Part shown: in pieces, positions 1-5,911 of the stretch
How the letters are laid out: the number at the start of each line of letters is the position of its first letter
How positions within the stretch are numbered: the stretch's first letter is position 1
Assembly: GCA_900552755.1 (NCBI GenBank)
Contig: USAY01000060.1
Coordinates: 1-11,402, forward strand
DNA length: 11,402 bases
Source: an uncultured Collinsella sp.
GTDB lineage: Bacteria; Actinomycetota; Coriobacteriia; Coriobacteriales; Coriobacteriaceae
Reading direction: 5' to 3'
Position numbers and translations under genes: made by a program
Notes under the pieces: model-generated
Database searches by the model: none
What the model was told of the DNA's origin: nothing
The model's input: the letters and a program-made list of their open reading frames with translations, nothing else

Positions 1-233
1 TCTGCAAAAGCCTGAGCCTTGGACAACGTGCGGTTGGCAACGCCCGCGAGCTTTCGGCCGGCAAGGGCGAGAGACTGAGCCATCTGGTTGGCGATAACGC
101 CACACCCAATTACAGCCCAACGAAGCTCGGGAGCCGTAAAGATGTCGTTTGGGAACGGCTGATTCTGGACCGAGGCAAACGCCGCCTTTGCGGCTGCCTC
201 GGCGTCGAGCGGAGCCTGTTTGGAATCTGCCAT
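1..233 (-). CDS. Gfo/Idh/MocA-family oxidoreductase, N-terminal part (runs off window)
   Basis: The reading frame begins at an ATG at 233-231 and is open to the window edge, giving 77 residues. After about 35 polar/Ala-rich residues comes a Rossmann-fold beginning, RWAVIGCGVIANQMAQSLA, with a dinucleotide-binding GxGxIA pattern at residues 43-48, then a second strand ending VANRT with SKAQAFA after it. This is the typical start of the Gfo/Idh/MocA NAD(P)-dependent oxidoreductases, which act on sugars, inositols or related compounds. The substrate cannot be told because the C-terminal domain is outside the window. An AGGAGG Shine-Dalgarno with 6-nt spacing supports the start. The 35-residue N-terminal extension before the Rossmann fold is longer than usual for the family. 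The gene is separated from rplX by more than 500 bp including a terminator, so it is an independent unit. Confidence 0.85.
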   Translation of the reverse strand, partial: MADSKQAPLDAEAAAKAAFASVQNQPFPNDIFTAPELRWAVIGCGVIANQMAQSLALAGRKLAGVANRTLSKAQAFA

Positions 234-239
234 GATGTG

Positions 240-245
240 CCTCCT
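240..245 (-). promoter_or_regulatory. Shine-Dalgarno of the oxidoreductase gene
   Basis: The minus strand reads AGGAGG, then 6 nt, then ATG at 233. It fixes the start of a gene that is otherwise cut by the window edge. Confidence 0.85.
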
Positions 246-562
246 GAGTCATCGGAAGTCCTTCATTTCTAACAAACCTATAGTCGCACAATTGCGCGCG
301 TATCTGCTCGTATTTGCGTATTTATTTGCTTATCGGTCATTATTTAGCCATAGTTGGCAGATGTTTGCGCGGCTATGCGCATTGTCGCGCAAGGCTATGC
401 GCGTAAATGCGCATGCGACGATCCTTGTGAAACATAAAGGGGCGGAACACCAAAGCCCTAAAAGACAGACCCAGCTGTATTACTTCACCCCTCTGGGGGC
501 ATCAGACATCAAAGGATCGTCCCAAACTGCCGGCACATAGAGACTGTCCCCCCAACGACTGG

Positions 563-585
563 TCATTTAAGTCTGTCCCCAATGA
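563..585. repeat. 23-bp direct repeat, copy 1
   Basis: This is an exact match to 649-671. On the minus strand the unit starts TCATTGGGGACAG and ends AAATGA, so its ends TCATT/AATGA are inverted and it is a weak palindrome. Related fragments (ACTGTCCCC at 542-550, CGTCCCC at 591-597) lie around it. Similar GGGGACAGAC-type words occur as extragenic repeats in many bacteria; that they are REP-like elements is inference. Confidence 0.8.
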
Positions 586-648
586 ATGCTCGTCCCCAGC
601 TGCCGACAGAAAATGAACGCCCCCAGGTGCCGGCATTTCAACGGCCAC

Positions 649-671
649 TCATTTAAGTCTGTCCCCAATGA
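649..671. repeat. 23-bp direct repeat, copy 2
   Basis: This exact copy of 563-585, 86 bp away, sits directly beside the rplX terminator (684-717). The word TGCCGGCA, a perfect palindrome, also recurs exactly 100 bp apart (528-535 and 628-635), so the repeated unit may be longer and degenerate. Confidence 0.8.
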
Positions 672-681
672 GTAGGGATAG

Positions 682-717
682 AAAAAGGCCCGGGTGCCGT
701 GGGGCATCCGGGCCTTT
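682..717 (-). terminator. Intrinsic terminator of the ribosomal protein operon
   Basis: On the minus strand, 26 nt after the rplX stop, the arm AAAGGCCCGGATGCC folds through the loop CCAC onto GGCACCCGGGCCTTT with one A-C mismatch, and runs into TTTTT. This is a strong rho-independent terminator and shows that the transcript ends after rplX rather than continuing into rplE. A smaller GCAAC/GTTGC hairpin (722-736) lies just before it. Confidence 0.93.
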
Positions 718-743
718 GCTAGCAACTTGATGTTGCGGGCAGC

Positions 744-1049
744 TTAGAACTTGTGGCCGCACTTCTTGCAGACGCGCAGCTTGTTCTTGCCGTCCTTCTC
801 GTGACCGACGCGGGTAACCTTACCGCACTCGGGGCAAACGAGATTGACGTTGGAGGCATCGATGGGAGCCTCCTGCGAAACGATGCCGCCCTGCTGGTTG
901 GCAGCGTTGGGCTTGACGGCCTTCTTGACGACCGAAACGCCCTCGACAACGACCTTGTTCTCTGCAGGGAGAGCACGCAGGACAACGCCCTGCTTGCCGC
1001 GATCCTTACCAGAGAGAACCTGGACCTTATCGCCCTTCTTGATATACAT
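744..1049 (-). CDS. rplX: 50S ribosomal protein L24, zinc-type
   Basis: This 101-aa protein is normal in length for bacterial L24, the assembly-initiator protein of the large subunit that binds the 5' domain of 23S rRNA. The N-terminal KOW motif is visible (KKGDKVQVLSGKDRGKQG, residues 4-21), followed by APIDASNV (61-68). The C-terminus has two Cys pairs, CPEC (72-75) and CKKC (94-97), a complete four-Cys zinc-ribbon-like site that many L24 proteins lack. The start is ATG with AGGGGAG just upstream, 13 nt after the rplN stop. It is the last gene of the operon: a terminator follows where rplE would be expected. Confidence 0.97.
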   Translation of the reverse strand: MYIKKGDKVQVLSGKDRGKQGVVLRALPAENKVVVEGVSVVKKAVKPNAANQQGGIVSQEAPIDASNVNLVCPECGKVTRVGHEKDGKNKLRVCKKCGHKF

Positions 1050-1062
1050 ATATCTCCCCTAA

Positions 1063-1431
1063 CTACAGGGTCTCGGGAGCGAGCGAGACGATCTTCATGT
1101 ACTTCTTGTCACGAAGCTCGCGAGCGACGGGCCCGAAGATACGGGTGCCGACGGGCGAACCATCGTTGTTGATGACAACGCAGGCGTTCTCATCAAAGCG
1201 AATGTAGGAGCCATCCTTGCGGCGGATCTCCTTAACGGTGCGAACGACGACGCAACGGACAACGTCCTTCTTCTTGACGTTGGCGCCAGGGGTAGCCTCC
1301 TGGACAGCACCGATGAACACATCGCCGATGCCTGCATAACGACGCTTGGAACCGCCAAGCACCTTGATGCAGCGAATCTTGCGAGCGCCGGAGTTGTCGG
1401 CGACGTTCAGCATGGTTTGCATCTGAATCAT
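1063..1431 (-). CDS. rplN: 50S ribosomal protein L14
   Basis: This 122-aa protein matches the usual length of L14, a 23S rRNA-binding protein at the subunit interface that also contacts 16S rRNA. Family landmarks are MIQ..T.L.VADNSGA at the N-terminus, ARKIRCIKVLGG, and the C-terminal stretch DGSPVGTRIFGPVARELR followed by MKIVSLAPETL. The ATG at 1431 is preceded by GGAGGAACATCTACC. The preceding gap to rpsQ (118 bp) is unusually long for this cluster and contains a TATAAA box, so rplN-rplX may also be transcribed from an internal promoter. Confidence 0.97.
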   Translation of the reverse strand: MIQMQTMLNVADNSGARKIRCIKVLGGSKRRYAGIGDVFIGAVQEATPGANVKKKDVVRCVVVRTVKEIRRKDGSYIRFDENACVVINNDGSPVGTRIFGPVARELRDKKYMKIVSLAPETL

Positions 1432-1549
1432 GGTAGATGTTCCTCCGAACTAAGAACCGAAGAGAGGTGCGCTGCCTTTATACGGCCTGTGGTATGCAAG
1501 CCAGGCATACGCACATCTTCGGAAACGTACAAGTCGTAAGAGCGACTGC
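1432..1549 (-). promoter_or_regulatory. Possible internal promoter/leader before rplN
   Basis: This 118-bp gap between rpsQ and rplN has no reading frame. On the minus strand it shows a hairpin GTATGC-7 nt-GCATAC (1492-1510), with an alternative pairing GCCTG/CAGGC over part of the same bases, then CGTATAAA (TATAAA at 1477-1482) about 45 nt before the start codon. The same CGTATAAA word stands before the leader of rplB. No good -35 lies 16-18 bp upstream of it, so the promoter call is tentative. Confidence 0.4.
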
Positions 1550-1810
1550 TTATTTAGCGCGCTCGACGACCTCGATGAGGCGCCAACGCTTCATCTTGGA
1601 CATAGGACGGGTCTCCATAACGCGGACGGTGTCGCCCACGCCAGCCGTGCACTCCTCGTCGTGAGCGTGCAGCTTCTTGGAGCTGGTCATCATCTTGCCG
1701 TACTTGGGGTGACGCTTGCGCTCGGTGATGGTGACAACAATGGTCTTGGCACCGGAGACGGAGGTAACGACACCCGTACGGACCTTACGCGAGTTACGCG
1801 AATCAGTCAT
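1550..1810 (-). CDS. rpsQ: 30S ribosomal protein S17
   Basis: This 86-aa protein is a primary 16S rRNA-binding protein of the small subunit with an OB fold. Landmarks are RKVRTGVVTSVSGAKTIVV near the N-terminus, ERKRHPKYGKMMTSSKKLHAHDE in the middle, and GDTVRVMETRPMSKMKRWRL near the C-terminus, all standard for the family. The ATG at 1810 has AAGGAGAG upstream in the short gap (16 nt) after rpmC. The length and motifs are ordinary. Confidence 0.97.
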   Translation of the reverse strand: MTDSRNSRKVRTGVVTSVSGAKTIVVTITERKRHPKYGKMMTSSKKLHAHDEECTAGVGDTVRVMETRPMSKMKRWRLIEVVERAK

Positions 1811-1826
1811 GTTCTCTCCTTAGGTC

Positions 1827-2042
1827 CTACTCGGCGACAGCGGACTTCTCCGCTGCGATCTCGCGGGCGCGCTGCTCCGTGAGGACGCGAGCGATGTCCT
1901 TCTTCACGGTGTTGACGCGAGCGGTGTTGTCCAGCTGGCTGGTGGCCATCTGGAAACGAAGGTTAAAGAGCTCGGCGCGCATTTCCTTCAGCTTCTCAAC
2001 GAGCTGAGCGTCCGAGAGCTCACGAATCTCTGCGGGCTTCAT
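1827..2042 (-). CDS. rpmC: 50S ribosomal protein L29
   Basis: This 71-aa protein has the L29 pattern: EIRELSDAQLVEKLKEMRAELFNLRFQMAT followed by LDNTARVNTVKKDIARVLTEQRAREI. It is a helical hairpin that binds 23S rRNA near the exit tunnel. The tail (EIAAEKSAVAE) is a short acidic/Ala extension. The ATG overlaps the rplP stop by one base (TAATG), with AAGGAGGAG inside the end of rplP, which suggests translational coupling. Confidence 0.96.
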   Translation of the reverse strand: MKPAEIRELSDAQLVEKLKEMRAELFNLRFQMATSQLDNTARVNTVKKDIARVLTEQRAREIAAEKSAVAE

Positions 2043-2545
2043 TAGTTCTCCTCCTTGGCGGCGGCGGCGTCCTCAGCAGCCCACTTGGCCTCGAGAGCGG
2101 CCTCCTCAGCCATCTCCTTCTCGATGCGCTGCTCAGCGTTCTTAGCAGCAACAATCTTGGTCTTGATGGGAAGCTTGTGCTGTGCAAGACGCAGAGCCTC
2201 GCGAGCGACCTCCTCGGGCACGCCCTTGACCTCGAACATGATGCGGCCGGGCTTGACGACGGCCACCCACTCCTCGGGGTTACCCTTACCAGAACCCATG
2301 CGAGTCTCGGCAGGCTTCTTGGTGATGGGCTTATCGGGGAAGATCGTGATGTAGACACGACCGCCACGCTTCATGTAGCGGGTCATGGCAATACGAGCGG
2401 CCTCGATCTGACGGTTGGTGATCCAATGGGCCTCGAGAGCCTGGATACCAAACTCGCCGAAATGCAGCTCGGTATTACCCTTGGCCTGGCCCTTCATGGA
2501 GCCACGCTGCACCTTGCGGTGAAGAATACGCTTAGGGGCAAGCAC
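2042..2545 (-). CDS. rplP: 50S ribosomal protein L16 with C-terminal extension
   Basis: This 167-aa protein is an L16, a late-assembling large-subunit protein next to the A-site tRNA. Family signatures are MLAPKRILHRKVQRGSMKG, EFGIQALEAHWITNRQIEAARIAMTR (31-56), the IFPDKPITKKPAETRMGSGKG block (68-88), and EVAREALRLAQHKLPIKTKIV (112-132). Typical L16 ends soon after this point at about 137-145 residues; here about 30 extra residues rich in Ala, Glu and Lys (136-167) follow, probably helical. The start is GTG, overlapping the rpsC stop by one base (TAGTG), with GAGGAGGGG upstream. Confidence 0.96.
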   Translation of the reverse strand: MLAPKRILHRKVQRGSMKGQAKGNTELHFGEFGIQALEAHWITNRQIEAARIAMTRYMKRGGRVYITIFPDKPITKKPAETRMGSGKGNPEEWVAVVKPGRIMFEVKGVPEEVAREALRLAQHKLPIKTKIVAAKNAEQRIEKEMAEEAALEAKWAAEDAAAAKEEN

Positions 2546-3255
2546 TACTGACCCCTCCTCTCGGAGTTACGACGACGAGGACGGGAAGAGCCCTCGAGTG
2601 CAGGGTTGGGAACAGGCTGGCCCGGGAGCTTCTCGCCCAGGTAGATCCAGACCTTCACGCCGCAAGCGCCCATGGTGGTGCTGGCGACAGCCGTGCCGTA
2701 GTCGATCTTGGCACGAAGGGTGTGCAGAGGCACGCGACCCTCGCGGTACCACTCACGACGGCCCATCTCGGCACCGCCGAGACGACCGGAGCACTGGATA
2801 CGGATGCCCTTGGCGCCGGCCTTGCGGGCGGACTGGACAGCCTTGCGCATAGCACGACGGAAGGCAACGCGGCCCTCGAGCTGCTCAGCAATGGACTGAG
2901 CAACGAGGTTGGCGTCGAGCTCGGGGCGCTTGATCTCGACAACGTCGACGGAGAGCTGGCCCTTGGAGACGCCAGCGACCTTCTCGAGCTCGGTGCGGAG
3001 GGTATCGATCTCGGCACCCTTCTTACCGATGACAACGCCGGGGCGAGCGGTGAGGATAATGACCTTCACCTTGTCGCCAGCGCGCTCGATCTCGACGCGG
3101 GAGACAGCTGCGCGGGAAAGACGCTTCTCGAGGTACTTGCGGATCTCGAGATCGTTACCGAGGGTCTTAGCGTAATCCTTCTCTGCGAACCAGCGGGAGC
3201 GCCAGTTCTCGGTGATGCCAAGACGGAAGCCGGTGGGGTAGACTTTCTGACCCAT
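2545..3255 (-). CDS. rpsC: 30S ribosomal protein S3
   Basis: This 236-aa protein is S3, part of the mRNA entry site and helicase activity of the small subunit. It begins MGQKVYPTGFRLGI and has the type II KH-domain loop GVVIGKKG at residues 73-80. The C-terminal domain is visible as IRIQCSGRLGGAEMGRREWY and VPLHTLRAKIDYG. The tail is basic (RPRRRNSERRGQ). The ATG at 3255 lies 6 nt after the rplV stop, with AAAGGAGG inside the end of rplV. The downstream rplP overlaps by one base. Confidence 0.97.
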   Translation of the reverse strand: MGQKVYPTGFRLGITENWRSRWFAEKDYAKTLGNDLEIRKYLEKRLSRAAVSRVEIERAGDKVKVIILTARPGVVIGKKGAEIDTLRTELEKVAGVSKGQLSVDVVEIKRPELDANLVAQSIAEQLEGRVAFRRAMRKAVQSARKAGAKGIRIQCSGRLGGAEMGRREWYREGRVPLHTLRAKIDYGTAVASTTMGACGVKVWIYLGEKLPGQPVPNPALEGSSRPRRRNSERRGQ

Positions 3256-3261
3256 ACAGCT

Positions 3262-3633
3262 TTACGCCTCCTTTCGAGGAGCAACGACGACGGTGATGTG
3301 GGAAGTACGCTTCAGAATGCGAGAAGCGGAACCCTTGGCGCGGGGACGGATGCGCTTAAGCGTCGGACCCTCGTCAACATAGGCAGCGGCGACAACCAGG
3401 TTGTCGGCACGCAGACCGTTGTTGTTCTCGGCGTTCGCAACGGCGGAACGGAGAACCTTCTCGACATCCACGGCGACGGCGCGGTCGCAGAAGTGGAGGA
3501 TGTCGAAGGCCTGAGCGACAGGCTTGCGGCGGATCAGATCGACCACCAGGCGGGCCTTGCTGGGGGAAACACGCACGTACTTAGCGACGGCGCGAACCTC
3601 GGTGGCCTCAGTTTCAATAGACTTAGTTGCCAT
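3262..3633 (-). CDS. rplV: 50S ribosomal protein L22
   Basis: This 123-aa protein is L22, a globular 23S rRNA-binding protein whose beta-hairpin lines the peptide exit tunnel. Landmarks are AKYVRVSPSKARLVVDLIRRKPV (17-39), ENNNGL, and the tunnel hairpin with its conserved basic tip, RPRAKGSASRILKRTSHITVVV (96-117). About 12 N-terminal residues (MATKSIETEATE) precede the usual core. The start is ATG at 3633 with GGGGG as a modest Shine-Dalgarno; the gap after rpsS is 14 nt. Confidence 0.97.
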   Translation of the reverse strand: MATKSIETEATEVRAVAKYVRVSPSKARLVVDLIRRKPVAQAFDILHFCDRAVAVDVEKVLRSAVANAENNNGLRADNLVVAAAYVDEGPTLKRIRPRAKGSASRILKRTSHITVVVAPRKEA

Positions 3634-3647
3634 TTACGGTTAACCCC

Positions 3648-3908
3648 CTATTTGGCCTTGTGGCCACGGAACGTACGAGTCGGCGCGAACTCGCCGAGCT
3701 TGTGACCAACCATGGACTCGGTAACATACACGGGCACATGCTTGCGGCCGTCGTGGACGGCGATGGTGTGACCAACCATCTCGGGGAAGATGGTGGACGC
3801 GCGGGACCAGGTCTTCACGACGTCCTTCTTGCCAGCCTCGTTCATCGCGGTGATACGCGAGAGAAGGCGAGTCTCCACGAACGGGCCCTTTTTGAGACTT
3901 CTGCTCAT
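3648..3908 (-). CDS. rpsS: 30S ribosomal protein S19
   Basis: This 86-aa protein is S19 in the small-subunit head, forming intersubunit bridges and working with S13 near the A site. It shows MSRSLKKGPFV at the N-terminus, SRASTIFPEMVGHTIAVHDGRKHVPVYV in the centre and VGHKLGEFAPTRTFRGH near the end. The start is ATG with GGAGAAAG upstream, 32 nt after the rplB stop. The length is ordinary. Confidence 0.97.
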   Translation of the reverse strand: MSRSLKKGPFVETRLLSRITAMNEAGKKDVVKTWSRASTIFPEMVGHTIAVHDGRKHVPVYVTESMVGHKLGEFAPTRTFRGHKAK

Positions 3909-3940
3909 AAGTGCTTTCTCCTAAAACTCGGTATCCGAAA

Positions 3941-4771
3941 TTACTTCTTACGGCGACGAATGATGTGCTGGTTCGAGACCTTCTTCTTCTTGCGCGTACG
4001 AAGGCCCTTCGTCGGCTTACCCCAGGGGGTAACGGAGGGACGACCAGAGGTGTGGTTCTTGCCCTCGCCACCGCCGTGCGGGTGGTCGACAGGGTTCATG
4101 ACGGTACCGCGGACGGTCGGGCGCACGTTCATGTGACGCTTACGGCCGGCCTTGCCGATGACGATGTTGGAGTGATCGGCGTTGCCGACCTCACCGACGG
4201 TGGCGCGGCAGGTAACGAGGATGCGGCGCATCTCGGAGGAAGGCATACGGACGATAGCGTACTTGCCCTCCTTGCCCATCAGCTGGCAGGAGTTACCGGC
4301 GGAACGGGCGATAGCGGCGCCCTTGCCCGGCTGGAACTCGACGGCGTGGATGAGCGTACCGACGGGGATGTCGGCGAGGGGCAGAGCGTTGCCCGGCTTG
4401 ATGTCGGCGTCAGAACCGGACATGATGGTCTGACCGACCTCGAGACCCTTGGGGGCCAGGATGTAGCGCTTCTCACCGTCAGCGTAGTGCAGCAGAGCGA
4501 TGCGAGCGGAACGGTTCGGATCGTACTCGATCGTGGCAACCTTGGCGGGCACGCCGTCCTTGTTGCGCTTGAAGTCGATCACGCGATAACGACGCTTCAC
4601 GCCGCCGCCCTGGTGGCGGGTGGTGATGCGGCCGTTGTTGTTACGACCGGCCTTCTTGGGCAGGGGCTCGAGAAGAGACTTCTCGGGCTTGGTGCAGGTG
4701 ATCTCGGAGAAGTCGGAGATCGTCTGCCAACGCCTACCAGCGGAGGTCGGCTTAAGGTGCTTTACAGCCAT
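3941..4771 (-). CDS. rplB: 50S ribosomal protein L2
   Basis: This 276-aa protein is L2, needed for subunit association and the peptidyl-transferase centre. Landmarks are MAVKHLKPTSAGRRW, GRNNNGRITTRHQGGGVKRRYR, YDPNRSARIALLHYADG, and the highly conserved HPHGGGEGK loop (230-238) with the catalytically implicated His; the C-terminus is basic (HIIRRRKK). The frame stays open to an ATG at 4846, but L2 homology begins at the ATG at 4771, which has AAAGGGA upstream; the upstream 25 codons are leader RNA sequence. The 179-bp gap before it carries structured elements and a probable promoter, so rplB may start a second transcript within the operon. Confidence 0.97.
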   Translation of the reverse strand: MAVKHLKPTSAGRRWQTISDFSEITCTKPEKSLLEPLPKKAGRNNNGRITTRHQGGGVKRRYRVIDFKRNKDGVPAKVATIEYDPNRSARIALLHYADGEKRYILAPKGLEVGQTIMSGSDADIKPGNALPLADIPVGTLIHAVEFQPGKGAAIARSAGNSCQLMGKEGKYAIVRMPSSEMRRILVTCRATVGEVGNADHSNIVIGKAGRKRHMNVRPTVRGTVMNPVDHPHGGGEGKNHTSGRPSVTPWGKPTKGLRTRKKKKVSNQHIIRRRKK

Positions 4772-4950
4772 TACAATCCCTTTCAATAGGAATCCGTTAG
4801 CCATCGCAGACAGGGATTCGAGGTTCTGCCTCGGGTGCGATGACACCGGACGTATACACGGTTCCGGGCGTGTCCATTTTATACGCCCAAAACCTTGAGC
4901 TCCCGCCTCCCCTATTTGGGAGGCATGAGCTCACTCAACAGCAGCGAGTC
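4772..4950 (-). promoter_or_regulatory. Structured leader of rplB (candidate autogenous control region)
   Basis: Reading the minus strand from the rplW stop there is a GC-rich hairpin (4897-4932), then CGTATAAAAT (TATAAA at 4878-4883, possible -10). Next is a hairpin ACACG-8 nt-CGTGT within the 26-nt motif 4852-4877 that is shared with the rplC leader. Then a 7-bp stem CATCGCA/TGCGATG (4836-4842 with 4802-4808) encloses a small CGAGG/CCTCG hairpin (4819-4833). Inside that stem AATCCCT (4812-4818) is the exact complement of AGGGATT (4775-4781), which overlaps the rplB Shine-Dalgarno. The leader could therefore switch between an open and an SD-blocked form. The effector would be a ribosomal protein by analogy; this is inference. 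Confidence 0.55.
4889..4932 (-). terminator. Hairpin after rplW, possible weak terminator/attenuator
   Basis: The two-part stem GAGCTC/GAGCTC and GCCTCCC/GGGAGGC is separated by a 2x2 internal loop, with a 6-nt loop. On the minus strand it is followed by AAGGTTTTGGG, only four T residues. It could end part of the rplC-rplD-rplW transcripts before rplB, or act as an RNA processing/stabilising stem. Confidence 0.5.
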
Positions 4951-5238
4951 TTAGGCCTGGTTGCCAAAGACCTCGATGGTGTCGCCCTCGGCCAGCGTGA
5001 CGATGGCCTTCTTCCAAGAACGGGTCTTGCCGGCGACATAGCGCACGCGCTTGGTCTTGGGCTTGACCGTCAGGGTGTTCACGCGAACGACCTTGACGCC
5101 GAAGATCTCCTCGACAGCGTCCTTGATCTGATACTTGTTAGCATCCTTGGCGACCTCGAACGTGTACTTGTTCAGCTCCATGCCGGAGAAGGAACGCTCG
5201 GACACGATCGGACGGATGATGATCTCGTGGGCGGTCAT
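4951..5238 (-). CDS. rplW: 50S ribosomal protein L23
   Basis: This 95-aa protein is L23 at the exit of the peptide tunnel, the docking site for trigger factor and SRP. Landmarks are IIIRPIVSERSFSGMELNKYTFEV (6-29), KDAVEEIFGVKVVRVNTL (39-56) and KTRSWKKAIVTLAEGDTIEVF (70-90), all family-typical. The ATG directly abuts the rplD stop (TAAATG), with GGGGAGG inside rplD, so translation is probably coupled. It is followed by a long gap and hairpin before rplB. Confidence 0.97.
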   Translation of the reverse strand: MTAHEIIIRPIVSERSFSGMELNKYTFEVAKDANKYQIKDAVEEIFGVKVVRVNTLTVKPKTKRVRYVAGKTRSWKKAIVTLAEGDTIEVFGNQA

Positions 5239-5865
5239 TTATGCAAGCACCTCCCCGAAGTGAGCGGCGATGTCGGCGGGCATCAGCACAGCGTTGTTGT
5301 TGACGAGATCGTAGGTGTTGGCCTCGTCAGCGGTGATGATGAACGTCTTGGGAATGTTGCGGAACGACAGGTAGGCGTTGACGTCCTCATCGCGAACGAT
5401 GATGGTCAGACGCTTGCCCTCAAGGCCGAGAGCCTTGAGCATGGCGACGGCAGCCTTGGTGGAAGGCTTCTCGAAGCCGTAGTCGTCGACGAGCACGAGC
5501 TCGCCATCGGCCAGCTTGGCGGACAGCGCGGAGCGCATAGCCAGCTTGACCTCCTTGTTGTTCATACGCTTGGCGTAGGAACGGGGCTTGGGGGCGAAGA
5601 CAACGCCACCGTGACGCCACTGGGCAGCACGGATGGAACCCTGGCGGGCACGGCCGGTGCCCTTCTGACGCCAAGGCTTCTTGCCGCCACCGGAAACCTC
5701 AGAGCGGCCCTTAGCGGACTGGGTGCCCTGACGCCAAGAGGCCATCTGGCACTTGACGATGTGGTGCATAACGTGGATGTTCGGCTCGATGCCGTACACC
5801 TCAGCGGCGAGCTCGGCCTCGGCGACCTTCTTGCCCTCGCTGTTCTTAACTTCAAACTTTGCCAT
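5239..5865 (-). CDS. rplD: 50S ribosomal protein L4
   Basis: This 208-aa protein is L4, an early-assembly 23S rRNA-binding protein with a long loop reaching into the exit tunnel. The loop is seen at about 44-97: WRQGTQSAKGRSEVSGGG, KPWRQKGTGRARQGS, FAPKPRSY. The globular part includes LALRSAL-like KLAMRSALSAKL and the C-terminal NNNAVLM. In Escherichia coli L4 is the autogenous repressor of the S10 operon; whether it acts on the leaders here is open. The start is ATG with AAGGAGAA upstream; the gap after rplC is 46 nt. Confidence 0.97.
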   Translation of the reverse strand: MAKFEVKNSEGKKVAEAELAAEVYGIEPNIHVMHHIVKCQMASWRQGTQSAKGRSEVSGGGKKPWRQKGTGRARQGSIRAAQWRHGGVVFAPKPRSYAKRMNNKEVKLAMRSALSAKLADGELVLVDDYGFEKPSTKAAVAMLKALGLEGKRLTIIVRDEDVNAYLSFRNIPKTFIITADEANTYDLVNNNAVLMPADIAAHFGEVLA

Positions 5866-5911
5866 TTAAGTGTTCTCCTTGGTATGACGCTGGGCTAAAT
5901 GGGCTGGGCCC

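Larger units (their letters stand above)
234..683. other. Long non-coding stretch: probable promoter region plus repeat cluster
   Basis: I see no credible gene here. The part next to the oxidoreductase (about 270-360) is AT-rich and should carry its promoter; the minus strand has a TATAGG hexamer at 278-283 but no good -35 at 17 bp. An imperfect 14-bp palindrome (285-298, centred on AATT) overlaps this zone and could be an operator. Positions 365-416 are crowded with GCGC-containing words, including GGCTATGCGC twice (371-380, 393-402) and an inverted TGCGC/GCGCA pair (376-391). A 10-bp inverted repeat (417-426 / 512-521) bounds a 105-bp piece. From 541 to 671 there is a cluster of degenerate repeats. 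Confidence 0.6.

Noticed and set aside
220..540. Plus-strand ORF of 106 aa
   Set aside because: It overlaps the start and Shine-Dalgarno of the oxidoreductase on the other strand, has no ribosome site, and its composition looks random.
541..671. CRISPR array
   Set aside because: Only two exact copies exist, with irregular degenerate fragments between them and no cas genes.
2722..3705. 327-aa plus-strand ORF
   Set aside because: It lies antisense to rpsC and rplV; an open antisense frame arises from GC-rich codon use, and the Leu/Asp/Gly-rich product resembles no protein.
3911..4789. 292-aa plus-strand ORF
   Set aside because: It lies antisense to rplB with the same shadow composition.
4840..5898. 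352-aa plus-strand ORF
   Set aside because: It lies antisense to rplW and rplD and is low-complexity Leu/Gly/Asp/Val; a shadow frame.
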